Shown one piece after another: positions 47,211-55,442 of a DNA stretch of 64,000 nucleotides. Each line of letters starts with the position of its first letter. Position 1 is the first letter of the stretch. Origin of the DNA: an uncultured Dokdonia sp. (lineage in GTDB: Bacteria; Bacteroidota; Bacteroidia; Flavobacteriales; Flavobacteriaceae); the NCBI RefSeq assembly GCF_947492535.1, contig NZ_CANLNH010000003.1, forward strand, positions 248,001-312,000, in the 5' to 3' direction. The notes beneath the pieces were generated by a model. That model had not been told where the DNA came from, did not search any database, and worked only from the letters and a program-made list of their open reading frames with translations. The position numbers and the translations under genes were made by a program.

Positions 47211-48881
47211 TTATGGGCTTGGTGACCAAGCTTTTTTCTTAGTTGAACCAATGTATTTGTTGTTTTCCCAATATCCAGAAAGTATTCTCCCGTTACGATA
47301 GGTATAAACACCTTTGCCTGTTTTTTCACCATCAATAAAACCTCCAGTGTATTTATCTCCATCATTCCAAATGAAAGTCCCTTTGCCTGTTCTTTTATTA
47401 TCAATAAAATCCCCCGTATATTTGTTTCTACTTTTCCAAATATAAGTCCCTTTACCTGTCCTTTTACCATCAATAAAATCCCCCGTATATTTATCTCCAT
47501 CATTCCAAATGAAAGTCCCTTTGCCTGTTCTTTCACCATCAATAAAATCTCCCGTATATTTATCTCCATCATTCCAAATGAAGGTCCCTTTGCCTGTTCT
47601 TTTATTTTCAACAAAATCTCCCGTGTATTTATCTCCATCATTCCAAATGAGAGTCCCTTTACCTGATCTTTTGTCATCAACATAATCCCCAATATATTTA
47701 TATCCATTTTTCGAGATGTAAACGCCGTTGCCATTGTATAAACCCATTTTCCAGCCCCCTTGGTAAATGCTCCCAGTATTATAATAATAAGTACCATAGC
47801 CGTTTTGTGCACTATCCTCCCAGTCACCTTGGTATACCCCATCATAATTATAATAAGTGCCGTAGCCATTTGTCTTACCATTTACCCAGTCACCTTGGTA
47901 TACGCGATCATCATAATAGTGAGTGCCATAACCGTTTTGTGTACCATCCTCCCAATCACCTTGATGGATGTCGTCACCATCATTTGAGTAATAGGTACCA
48001 TAGCCATCTTCCTTATCGTTTTTCCAATTACCTTGATAGATATCGTTATTAGCATAGTAACGAGTGCCATAACCATTTGCTTTACCGCTTACCCAGTTTC
48101 CTTCATAAACGCCACCATCATTGAAATAACGAGTGCCATAACCATTTTCTTTATCGTTTTTAAAGTCACCAACATAGATATCACCATTAGCGTAATGATA
48201 GACGCTATGACCGCTTTTACCATTATTTTTCCAAGTGCCTCGGTAGACACCGCCGTCATTAAAGTAATAAAAGCCGTATCCATCTTTTTTACCATCTTCC
48301 CATTCCCCAGCATATGTGCCGTTAGAATATGTGATATATCCTTTTTTAGAAAAGTTTTCAGATTTGCGCTTGTTTAAGTTACGATAATACCACTTAAACT
48401 CTGCTGGCTTAATTGGTTTTTGACTGGAAATGCTATCAAATTCTGATGGTTTGTATCTTAAACTATATGGCTTGGTAGGTTTTTCAGGTTTAATAAATTC
48501 AGACATTTCTACTGATGGTTCGTATGCTTGCTCTGTCTGAGGTGCGGGGTCAGGATTAGGCACTCCGGTTGTAATGCTGTCTTTATTCTCGTTGCATTGT
48601 CTTATTAACCAAAGTCCAAAGATACAAGCTCCAATAATTTTCATTGTAGACCAAGTTGATTTAGAATTAGACTTGTTACTGTTCTTCTTTTTTGGTTTAG
48701 GACGTGGCTTAGATTTCTGTTGATTAGACTGTTTAGAACGAGATTTTTGAGATGATTGCTTTGGCTCAGGTTTAGGTTTAGGATCAGGCTTGTTCTGCCA
48801 GTTTCCGCCAGCGCCAGCGCACATACTACAACCGCCTATTTTTCCCTGACAATACTCACATTTTTCCCATACTGATGGCAT
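47211..48881 (-). CDS. MORN-repeat protein with zinc-ribbon and membrane anchor
   Basis: A 556-residue protein. Residues 1-30 contain a Cys-rich ribbon (CEYCQ, then CSMCAGAGG). Residues 30-75 are a Lys/Pro/Ser-rich linker. A single transmembrane helix is at about 82-97 (IIGACIFGLWLIRQCN). The rest is an array of about 15 MORN units of roughly 23 residues plus one degenerate unit (core Y-G-W or Y-G-F with G-G), with six highly similar C-terminal copies. MORN repeats often bind lipids or act as scaffolds. Adjacent units are so alike in DNA that copy number is probably unstable. The gene is flanked by direct att-like repeats, so it appears to be a mobile cassette. Confidence 0.88.
   Translation of the reverse strand: MPSVWEKCEYCQGKIGGCSMCAGAGGNWQNKPDPKPKPEPKQSSQKSRSKQSNQQKSKPRPKPKKKNSNKSNSKSTWSTMKIIGACIFGLWLIRQCNENKDSITTGVPNPDPAPQTEQAYEPSVEMSEFIKPEKPTKPYSLRYKPSEFDSISSQKPIKPAEFKWYYRNLNKRKSENFSKKGYITYSNGTYAGEWEDGKKDGYGFYYFNDGGVYRGTWKNNGKSGHSVYHYANGDIYVGDFKNDKENGYGTRYFNDGGVYEGNWVSGKANGYGTRYYANNDIYQGNWKNDKEDGYGTYYSNDGDDIHQGDWEDGTQNGYGTHYYDDRVYQGDWVNGKTNGYGTYYNYDGVYQGDWEDSAQNGYGTYYYNTGSIYQGGWKMGLYNGNGVYISKNGYKYIGDYVDDKRSGKGTLIWNDGDKYTGDFVENKRTGKGTFIWNDGDKYTGDFIDGERTGKGTFIWNDGDKYTGDFIDGKRTGKGTYIWKSRNKYTGDFIDNKRTGKGTFIWNDGDKYTGGFIDGEKTGKGVYTYRNGRILSGYWENNKYIGSTKKKAWSPSP
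47325..47710 (-). repeat. 69 bp tandem repeats within MORN gene
   Basis: Near-identical 69 bp units encode consecutive KYTGDF-D-RTGKGTFIWNDGD MORN repeats. Similarity extends to silent positions, so units were copied recently. These are coding repeats, not CRISPR: no spacers and no unit separation. Confidence 0.88.
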
Positions 48882-49030
48882 GTTAACTCAATTCATTAGA
48901 TTGTTAATGATTTATTTCAATGTAAGTTTAGACATAAAACAGTTAATTTGCAAATCTAATCATTTGATTATTAGTAATTACAGAAAGTGAATTGTTTTTT
49001 TAGGTATAATTTTTGATTGTATAAAATTGC

Positions 49031-49171
49031 ATTTTACTTCATACACATAAAATGCTACAATGTGTGACAAAACTGCTGACAAATCAACCAAGTGAAATCT
49101 TAAATTTTACATTTTATATTGTTTTCAAAGGTTTGGTAAATGTTTTTAAGGTTCTAGCAGTACCTTAACAG
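49031..49171. repeat. Att-like direct repeat, copy 2
   Basis: Second copy of the repeat at 46981-47123, ending in the core CTTAACAG (49164-49171). It contains TGTGTGACAAAACTGCTGACA (49061-49081), whose TGACAAAA parts recur at 49411-49435 in the integrase gene. At the core it joins a tRNA-Asn 5' half. Confidence 0.8.
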
Positions 49172-49202
49172 TCATTTGCTCTACCAACTGAGCTATCAGG
49201 GA
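49165..49202 (-). pseudogene. tRNA-Asn(GUU) 5' half
   Basis: On the minus strand it has acceptor TCCCTGA, TA, D arm GCTC-AGTTGGTA-GAGC, A, anticodon stem AATGA and loop CTGTTAA: a perfect 38-nt 5' half that stops at the anticodon loop, where tyrosine integrases commonly cross over. No 3' half follows; the sequence runs into the att-like repeat instead, so no functional tRNA is made. Confidence 0.85.
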
Positions 49203-49376
49203 ATGTCATTAAAAATGAACAGATAGGTGTATAATCATTTTTTCAAAGCTTGTCTACACTTTTTTGAAAATACTGATCTATAAAGCTTATAGAGTTTTTT
49301 AGTGCGTACCTATAGTTAGAAAAAGACAATATCAATGTGTTTGTGATTTCGCTTCAACGAAAGGACAGATTGCATA

Positions 49377-50819
49377 ATGTTGCATCAAAACTCATACAAT
49401 GTTGGTACAAGTGGTGACAAAAGTGGTGACAAAACGGGTAGGTCTATCAAATTTACCGATGTTACTATTCGTCATTTAAAGCCAACTTCTAAAAAAATGG
49501 AGTATTCCTGTGAGGGATTAGAGGGTTTTAAAATACGTGTATTACCAAGTGGTACAAAAACGTGGCTTTACACATACACATTTTCTAATAAACGCAGAAA
49601 AATGAGTTTAGGCCGATACCCTAAAGTCTCATTAAGTCAGGCAATGATTCTCTATCAACAAGCTTTGGAGAAGGTTGAAAACGGTGTTGATCCGCTTGGA
49701 GAGCGTCAAAAAGAAAAGCAAAAAGATTTTGACGCGATGACAGTTGCAAGATTGGTAGAGCTGTATTTAGAATTCTGTGAAAAATCAGGTAAGCAAAGCT
49801 ACCACAATGAAAGAAAGTGTTTTAAGAAAGACCTTTTACCGTATTTAGGGAAGGTCAATATCAAGGAGGTTGAGCCTAAACATCTCTCTAAGATATTTCA
49901 CCGCATAACGGTCGAAAGAAACGCGCCTAGTATGGCAAAACATCTTTATAGCTATACAAGGCGTTTATTTAATTTCGCCGCTGATATGGGACTGATGCGC
50001 CGTAGAGACAATCCTTGTTTGGATATTAAGCTTAGTGTTAAAAATAACAAACGTAGTCGGCACCTTAACCCTAAAGAGATTTATCTATTTTGGTATGGAT
50101 TAGATCACATCAAAATGTCGCCTGTTACACGCCTAGCTTTAAGATTTATGCTTGTAACGGTTGCGCGTGGGGGTGAAGTGCGCCAAATGAAATGGTCAGA
50201 TATAGATTTTCAAGAGTGTATATGGACACTTCCCAAAACAAAAAATGGTCATTTGCACCGTATCTATTTAGGTGAAGAGGCGTTTAAAATTCTTGACGAA
50301 GTATCTCAATATTCAGATGGAAAGGGTTATGTTTTTGGTTCTGCGGGTAGTTATGCACGAACAGGAAAAGTGATGAATGATCTAAAACCGCTAAGTGGAC
50401 GCACGCTTTGCCAACCAATCAAGCGACATTTTGAAGTCTTTGGGATTGAAAAACCTTTTATACCTCATGATTTAAGACGTACAGGGGCTACAATTATTGC
50501 AGGACTATTTGGGAGGCAAGATTTAGTAAAACTCTGTCTTAATCATGTTAGAGGCGATGTAACCGCTATTTATGATCAATATACCTATGGCGCAGAAAAG
50601 AAAAGGGCAATGGAAGCCCTCAATAAAGCAATACGACGTATTATCAGTAGTGCAAATATTGAGAGCGTTCCGACTTTTGATGATTTAAAAGAAGATGTAT
50701 TTGAAACACCAAGAAAACCTATTGTTAATCATTCGAAGGTTGATCAAAACAAACAGGGTTTGCAAGCCAGTTTTTCAAATCCTGTAACCTATAAGCTTTC
50801 CTTTGACCGCCTTTCGTGA
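49377..50819 (+). CDS. int: DUF4102/P4-type tyrosine integrase
   Basis: A 480-residue integrase of the proteobacterial island type. After an N-terminal extension (1-22), residues 23-110 form the DUF4102 arm-binding domain (FTDVTIRHLKPTSKKMEYSC, LGRYPKVSLSQA). A core-binding domain follows (about 120-205), then the catalytic domain: Arg264 (ARGGEVRQMKWSDID), Lys near 287, His364-x-x-Arg367 (PHDLRRTGATI), His390 and Tyr near 399-402 (YDQY). Its Shine-Dalgarno is GAAAGGA. It is preceded by the att-like repeat with its tRNA-Asn half, and its first codons contain the same TGACAAAA arm motif. It is complete and is the second recombinase in the element, of a different family from the one at 26.3 kb. 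Confidence 0.92.
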   Translation: MLHQNSYNVGTSGDKSGDKTGRSIKFTDVTIRHLKPTSKKMEYSCEGLEGFKIRVLPSGTKTWLYTYTFSNKRRKMSLGRYPKVSLSQAMILYQQALEKVENGVDPLGERQKEKQKDFDAMTVARLVELYLEFCEKSGKQSYHNERKCFKKDLLPYLGKVNIKEVEPKHLSKIFHRITVERNAPSMAKHLYSYTRRLFNFAADMGLMRRRDNPCLDIKLSVKNNKRSRHLNPKEIYLFWYGLDHIKMSPVTRLALRFMLVTVARGGEVRQMKWSDIDFQECIWTLPKTKNGHLHRIYLGEEAFKILDEVSQYSDGKGYVFGSAGSYARTGKVMNDLKPLSGRTLCQPIKRHFEVFGIEKPFIPHDLRRTGATIIAGLFGRQDLVKLCLNHVRGDVTAIYDQYTYGAEKKRAMEALNKAIRRIISSANIESVPTFDDLKEDVFETPRKPIVNHSKVDQNKQGLQASFSNPVTYKLSFDRLS

Positions 50820-51009
50820 TGGCGTAAAGTTTTGGGAATTGCCCAATTTTACGCATTCTGTATTGAGTGGTTTTATCAAGAGTTGTTGCCAGTTCTACGG
50901 TTTTAATGGATGCAAACGCATTCATTTGAAGTAGGAGTTGTGCAACAACTCTGTCTTCTTGTTCAGGGTCAATCAAGACAACAGCATTCTTTTCAATGGT
51001 TTTAAGCAT
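50725..51009 (-). CDS. AlpA-like HTH regulator
   Basis: A 94-residue protein using the ATG at 51009, which has the Shine-Dalgarno AAAAGGAAA; an upstream start at 51027 is less supported. Residues about 40-88 resemble the AlpA/Xis-like HTH (TTQYRMRKIGQFPKLYAIT, then YRLQDLKNWLANP). AlpA-type proteins control excision and integrase expression in P4-like islands, which fits its place beside a DUF4102 integrase. The 3' end overlaps the end of the integrase gene by 95 bases on the opposite strand. The next regulator, Xre-type, is divergent. Confidence 0.75.
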   Translation of the reverse strand: MLKTIEKNAVVLIDPEQEDRVVAQLLLQMNAFASIKTVELATTLDKTTQYRMRKIGQFPKLYAITKGGQRKAYRLQDLKNWLANPVCFDQPSND

Positions 51010-51070
51010 AGAGTTTCCTTTTATCAATTTAAGATAGGGGAAGGGATATAAATGAGTGTATTTGTATCAC

Positions 51071-51142
51071 TACGCACAAGGCAAAAAAACATTGAATATT
51101 CACGTGTTTTTTGTGTGCATAGTTAAGCAAGCTTTGTGCGTG
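51071..51142. promoter_or_regulatory. Divergent control region with TTGTGCG inverted repeats
   Basis: Between the AlpA-like and Xre genes, TACGCACAA (51071-51079) and TTGTGCGTG (51134-51142) form an inverted pair, with a related TTGTGTGCA between them. The same GTGCGTA/GTGCGTG core is upstream of the RadC-like gene (33371-33379), the MobF gene (42436-42445) and the second integrase (49300-49309). I infer operators of a backbone regulator, probably the adjacent Xre protein. Confidence 0.5.
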
Positions 51143-51197
51143 TTTGATTAGTCAGGCGGTTTGTAAAAGAACCTCATTCAACCATAAGGAGAAAATA

Positions 51198-51530
51198 ATG
51201 AATGCTGATAAATCAAACTTTAAAAAATGTACGCGTGATGATTTCTTGAAAATTGTCGTTCGTCCAATGATTGCTAGAAGGAAGGAGCTAAGATTAACCC
51301 AAGATGATGTCAATTATAAATTAGGAGTTGCTGATCGCTTGGTCAGTAAATGGGAGTGTGGTTTACGTACACCAAGCTCATTTAACCTTCATTGTTGGGC
51401 GGAAGTTTTAAAAGGGTCTATCATTTTTAAAACAGATCCTGACCCAATCACGCTAAACTCGATTGTTAAAAATAAAAATGCAAATGATAATTTTAAAAGG
51501 AATAAGGCTAGTAATGATAACATATACTAG
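51198..51530 (+). CDS. Xre-family HTH regulator
   Basis: A 110-residue protein using the ATG at 51198, which has a strong Shine-Dalgarno AAGGAGA; a longer frame to 51144 lacks one. Residues about 20-60 contain an Xre-type HTH (RKELRLTQDDVNYKLGVADR-VSKWECGLRTPS), typical of mobile-element and phage repressors. A disordered Asn/Lys tail follows. It is divergent from the AlpA-like gene across a region with inverted repeats, and probably regulates the backbone. Confidence 0.85.
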   Translation: MNADKSNFKKCTRDDFLKIVVRPMIARRKELRLTQDDVNYKLGVADRLVSKWECGLRTPSSFNLHCWAEVLKGSIIFKTDPDPITLNSIVKNKNANDNFKRNKASNDNIY

Positions 51531-51561
51531 TTGATTATATAATTTAAAAATTAATGTTTTT

Positions 51562-51605
51562 ACAATAACCCATATAATTTTGATTTTATGGGTTATTGTT
51601 TTTGT
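51562..51605. terminator. Strong terminator after Xre gene
   Basis: A 13 bp perfect stem, ACAATAACCCATA with TATGGGTTATTGT, and a 12-base loop, with T-runs after. It separates the mobilization backbone from the ABC-three-component genes. Confidence 0.8.
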
Positions 51606-51690
51606 AAAAAAATAATAATTATGAGAGTTATGACTTTTCAACATTAAACAATTCATTTGCTTATATTTACAATAACGGAATTAAAATTTA

Positions 51691-52857
51691 ATGATAAGAG
51701 AGAATCATGATGCTCCTGGTCAGATGCAGGGATATATTTACCAACTTGAAAGAGCGTTACTACAATTAAGTCAAACCAATTATGGGGGAATGGTAGGTGT
51801 AGAAACTGGAGACGATGTTGTTGTTAAATTTTCTGATCAATCAAATTCTAAACATATTTATGAGCAGGATAAGCATTCAATATCAAATAAATTACCTTTT
51901 TCTGACTTAAGTAAAGATTTATGGAATACTTTATTAATTTGGATTTCAGCAATTAAAAAGAATAAAATTTCCGTAGATAATTCATCTTTCTTAATGGTAA
52001 CTAATAAAAAACTTCCATTATCTAGGTTTGTCTGGAAGATAAATAGAGCTTTAACTCTTGAATCATCATTGGAATGTGTGGGTCAATTGAGAGTAATTGG
52101 AGCAAAACATAATGGTAAATTACTGCCTACAATAGAAAAAGTATTAGGATATAGTGATGAAGAACTAGCTATGCTTATATTAAAAATTCATGTTCTGGAT
52201 GGTAAAACTAATCACAATAGAAACGAATATAAAAAGCAAATTAAAAATAATTTAGGACTTGATGATAATCTCCCTTTTAATGAAATTTATAATGATTTGC
52301 TTGGATGGGTACTAGACTCTGTAATAGATCTTTGGGATAAAAATAAAGGTGCATGGCTGAAGGTCAGTAAATTACATGAAAGAAAAAATAGTCTAATAGC
52401 TAGGTATCATTCTAAACCATTTATAGAACGTGCAGTTAAAAATATTCCTATAAATGAAAATCAAAGATTAGCAGAAAAAAATAAAAATTTTGTTAGGCAA
52501 TTACAAATAATAAAATGTACTGAAGAAAATATTTTAGATGCTATCGATGATTACTTAAGGGCTTCTATAGAAAGAACTCGTTATGCAGAAGAAGCTCGTG
52601 TGTCTTCTCAAGATTTTGATGAATTTGAATATAATCTAATAGAAAGATGGAAAAATATTTTTGGTAGCGAAGTTGATGAATCTAAAAAGATTATATCAGG
52701 AAAAAAGATATACTTTAAAACTACTAATCATAAGGAGAAATTAATGGGTGTAGAAACAGATCAGTACTACACAACAAGAGGAACATACCAAAGATTGTCA
52801 AATAAATTACTGCTAGGGTGGCATCCAGAATGGAAAGAGTTAATAGAAGAAAAATAG
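51691..52857 (+). CDS. ABC-3C system nuclease component (DUF4297/Cap4-like + CTD)
   Basis: A 388-residue protein. The N-terminal 150 residues resemble the DUF4297/Cap4 family of PD-(D/E)xK nucleases: GQMQGYIYQLERALLQL, VGVETGDDVVVKF with Glu38 and Asp41-Asp42, then EQDKHS with Gln59-x-Lys61, followed by PFSDLSKDLWNTL-IWI. The C-terminal half is the conserved domain of ABC-three-component effectors, ending in GWHPEWKEL. It is followed by the middle component and DUF3732 ATPase, the fixed order of ABC-3C systems, which are predicted to sense invading DNA or proteins via the ATPase and then activate the effector. This gene supplies the likely DNA-cleaving effector. Confidence 0.8.
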   Translation: MIRENHDAPGQMQGYIYQLERALLQLSQTNYGGMVGVETGDDVVVKFSDQSNSKHIYEQDKHSISNKLPFSDLSKDLWNTLLIWISAIKKNKISVDNSSFLMVTNKKLPLSRFVWKINRALTLESSLECVGQLRVIGAKHNGKLLPTIEKVLGYSDEELAMLILKIHVLDGKTNHNRNEYKKQIKNNLGLDDNLPFNEIYNDLLGWVLDSVIDLWDKNKGAWLKVSKLHERKNSLIARYHSKPFIERAVKNIPINENQRLAEKNKNFVRQLQIIKCTEENILDAIDDYLRASIERTRYAEEARVSSQDFDEFEYNLIERWKNIFGSEVDESKKIISGKKIYFKTTNHKEKLMGVETDQYYTTRGTYQRLSNKLLLGWHPEWKELIEEK

Positions 52858-53336
52858 AACTTAGTGAATATGATATAGTTCAAAATTATATTATTGGATC
52901 ACATATACTTAGAGAGTTTGTGAAATTTTATCAACGGTATTCACAAGAAAACATTGGTCCTGAATTAATTCTTACGATGCCTATATTACCATTGGTATTG
53001 AATAAGTCTTCATCATTTGAAATAAGTAAAAGGCATTATATAGAAGGAGGTTTAATGAAAACCATTTATGATGATAAAACTCTGTATGTAGGATTGCAAA
53101 ATCGGATGGAAAAAATGTATGATCTATCTTTAAAATCTTTGTCTATGTGTTTTTCTTCAGGACTTTTGAATTATGATAAAAATACATCAAGATTAACTAT
53201 TATAGATGAAGCTAATCCTAATTTACAATATGCTGAAAACTACAAACAAATTCTTCGCGCTTCAAGAAGACTAGGGGCTTGGTTTGCAAAACTATCTATT
53301 GAAGAATTAACTACTATTTTTAAAATTAAGTTTTGA
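52830..53336 (+). CDS. ABC-3C middle component
   Basis: A 168-residue protein using the ATG at 52830, which overlaps the preceding stop by 28 bases; a longer GTG frame from 52818 is possible. It is mostly helical, with the middle-component pattern: a central LILTMPILPLVLNKS, then LYVGLQNRMEKMYDLSLKSL, and a C-terminal KILRASRRLGAWFAKL-like helix (actual sequence KQILRASRRLGAWFAKL). It is predicted to bridge the nuclease and the ATPase. The stop is one base from the ATPase start, so the three genes form a coupled operon. Confidence 0.82.
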   Translation: MERVNRRKIELSEYDIVQNYIIGSHILREFVKFYQRYSQENIGPELILTMPILPLVLNKSSSFEISKRHYIEGGLMKTIYDDKTLYVGLQNRMEKMYDLSLKSLSMCFSSGLLNYDKNTSRLTIIDEANPNLQYAENYKQILRASRRLGAWFAKLSIEELTTIFKIKF

Positions 53337-53337
53337 T

Positions 53338-55329
53338 ATGAATTTTAATATTAGCAAAATAATACTATGGTCTAAAGACGTAAGCTTTAAGCCTAGAGAA
53401 ATTGATTTTAAATTAGGTAAAATTAATGTTATCACTGGTGATAGTGAAAGAGGTAAGTCAGCTTTAATAGCTATCGTTGATTATGTTTTGTGTAGTAGTA
53501 AATGTCAGATTCCTGTTGGTATAAGAGATTATGTGGAATGGTTTGGAGTTCTTTTTAAGCTAGATGATAGTGAAATATTACTAGCTAGAAAAGAACCAGG
53601 TGTATTTCTAACTAATGGTGATATGTTTAGTCGTGAGAGAAAAAAAATAAATACAATACCTACAATAATAGAAAAAACGACAACTGTTGAATCTGTTAAA
53701 ATTAGATTAAATGAAATAGCTGGCTTATCTGATTTAGAAATTTTAGATGAAGAAGGAAATCAATTTGGTTTTGGTTCTAAGCCTAGTTTTAGAGACATGG
53801 TTTCATTTTTATTTCAACCACAATATATAATAGCAAACCAAAGAACTTTATTTTATAAAACTGACTCCTATGAGCATAGAGAGAAAATACGTAATATATT
53901 TCCTTATGTCTTAGGAGCTATTGACAATGAAACTTTGCGAAATCAGCAAAAATTGAAGGAATTAAGAAAAGAGTTAAAAAGTTTAGAGAAAGATTTTAAT
54001 AACATACAAAAAGGAATAGAAAAGTGGCTAGGTGAGATACGTGGTATATATATGCAAGCAAAAGAGTATGGTTTATTAACAAAAAGACCATATCCTAGCG
54101 ATAAATGGAAACCTATAGATTTTATTAGAATATTAAAACAAATACCTAAAGCTATTGATAAAGTAGGCGTTCCATTAATTGCAGTTGGTAGTACAGATAA
54201 AATTACTGATAGAATATCAGTTTTGAAACAAAAAGAAATTTCCTTTGCAAAGGAAATAGAGAAACTAAGATCAAAACAATCTTTAATTAAGGGCATTTCA
54301 AAAACTAATAATGAGTACACAAATTCAATTTTGATTCAAAATGAAAGATTAAAAAGTGTAGGTTGGTTTAAAAAAAGAATAAAACAAGAAACAGATTGTC
54401 CTTTATGTGGTACTAAGCATAAAAATGCAAATGAATATATAGACTTAATATTAAATGCTAGTAAAACAATAGAAACAAAAGCAGCACAAGCTAACGATAC
54501 TAGAATAATTTTTGATAATGAAATATTCAAAATTAATAGTGATCTAAAAACAACAGAAAAGACTTTAAATGAAATTAGACAAGAACTAAATAGATTACTC
54601 AAACAGGATAGTAAATACAAAAACAGTAGACAAACAATAAATAATATATATCGATTTGTTGGAGAATTAGAAGCTAAAATCTCTGCGTACGATGTTATAA
54701 GTGTAGATGGAGAATTAATTAAGTTAATAAATAAATTGTCTAATGAAATAAAAGTATTAGAAGATAAAGTTGATAATAGTTTAATTAAACAAAAGGAGAA
54801 AAATGCTTTAAATAGAATTCGATCCTCTATTAGTTATTATTCAGATATTTTTAAAGCAGAAAGATATAATGACCCTGTGGGATTGAATATAATGGATTTA
54901 ACTTTAGACTTTGGTAGTGATACAGGGCGAGTAGATAAACTTTGGGAAATAGGTAGCGGATCTAATTATATGGCTTATCACATATCTACTATGTTAGCTC
55001 TTCATGAATTATTCTTGAGACATGATAATCATCCAGTCCCTAATTTCATTTTTTTTGATCAGCCTAGTCAAGCTTATTTTCCTGAAATGAAAATAAAATC
55101 TGAAGATCAAATTTCTGATGCTAAGCAAGAAGATATTTTAAGAGTAAAGAGAATCTTTCAAGTATTATCTAATTGCTTAACAGAAAGAACAGATGGAAAA
55201 TTACAAATTATAGTTTTAGAACATGCAGGACCTAGTATATGGGATGAATTTTCAGAAGTACATAAAGTTGCTCGTTGGAGAGATGATGAAGAAGAAAAAG
55301 CATTGATACCTGAAGAATGGATGAATTAA
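53338..55329 (+). CDS. ABC-3C DUF3732 SMC/Rad50-like ATPase
   Basis: A 663-residue ATPase of the DUF3732 family. Walker A is GDSERGKSAL (about 34-43). Long helical arms with a zinc-hook-like CPLCG (about 354-358) follow, then the signature region EIGSGSNYMAYH (about 537) and Walker B FIFFDQPSQAYFP (about 569-581). The two halves come together as an SMC-like head with a coiled coil between, as in Rad50. DUF3732 ATPases head the ABC-three-component conflict systems described by Krishnan, Burroughs, Iyer and Aravind. This is the sensor/motor of the set. Its stop lies about 110 bases from attR, so the operon is at the extreme right end of the element. Confidence 0.85.
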   Translation: MNFNISKIILWSKDVSFKPREIDFKLGKINVITGDSERGKSALIAIVDYVLCSSKCQIPVGIRDYVEWFGVLFKLDDSEILLARKEPGVFLTNGDMFSRERKKINTIPTIIEKTTTVESVKIRLNEIAGLSDLEILDEEGNQFGFGSKPSFRDMVSFLFQPQYIIANQRTLFYKTDSYEHREKIRNIFPYVLGAIDNETLRNQQKLKELRKELKSLEKDFNNIQKGIEKWLGEIRGIYMQAKEYGLLTKRPYPSDKWKPIDFIRILKQIPKAIDKVGVPLIAVGSTDKITDRISVLKQKEISFAKEIEKLRSKQSLIKGISKTNNEYTNSILIQNERLKSVGWFKKRIKQETDCPLCGTKHKNANEYIDLILNASKTIETKAAQANDTRIIFDNEIFKINSDLKTTEKTLNEIRQELNRLLKQDSKYKNSRQTINNIYRFVGELEAKISAYDVISVDGELIKLINKLSNEIKVLEDKVDNSLIKQKEKNALNRIRSSISYYSDIFKAERYNDPVGLNIMDLTLDFGSDTGRVDKLWEIGSGSNYMAYHISTMLALHELFLRHDNHPVPNFIFFDQPSQAYFPEMKIKSEDQISDAKQEDILRVKRIFQVLSNCLTERTDGKLQIIVLEHAGPSIWDEFSEVHKVARWRDDEEEKALIPEEWMN

Positions 55330-55376
55330 TGGTAGTAACTTATCAACAATTCTAAAAGCTGGAAATGATCTAATTT

Positions 55377-55395
55377 GTTTTAGATATGTTTTAGG
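55377..55395 (+). repeat. Arm-type repeat at element right end
   Basis: GTTTTAGATATGTTTTAGG, one base different from the copies at 26233 and 25660, same orientation. Likely integrase arm site. Confidence 0.65.
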
Positions 55396-55404
55396 AAAAT
55401 AAAA

Positions 55405-55433
55405 AAGCAGCTACAAAATATATGTAACTGCTT
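55405..55433. terminator. Hairpin at element right end
   Basis: The arms AAGCAGCTAC and GTAACTGCTT (one mismatch) with A/T-rich flanks. A near copy of 25689-25717. It may terminate the ABC-3C operon. Confidence 0.75.
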
Positions 55434-55442
55434 GATTTTTAA

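Noticed and set aside
47325-47710. Possible CRISPR array
   Set aside because: Units are contiguous, in-frame MORN codons with no spacers, and no cas genes are nearby.
47207-47881. 224-residue frame rich in Met and Ile on the minus strand
   Set aside because: It is another frame of the MORN repeats; the periodic codons create a long open frame by chance.
49165-49202. Functional tRNA-Asn gene
   Set aside because: Only the 5' half is present; the T arm and acceptor 3' strand are missing.
52818-52829. Upstream GTG start for the middle component
   Set aside because: An ATG 12 bases downstream gives a cleaner N-terminus; the longer form remains possible.
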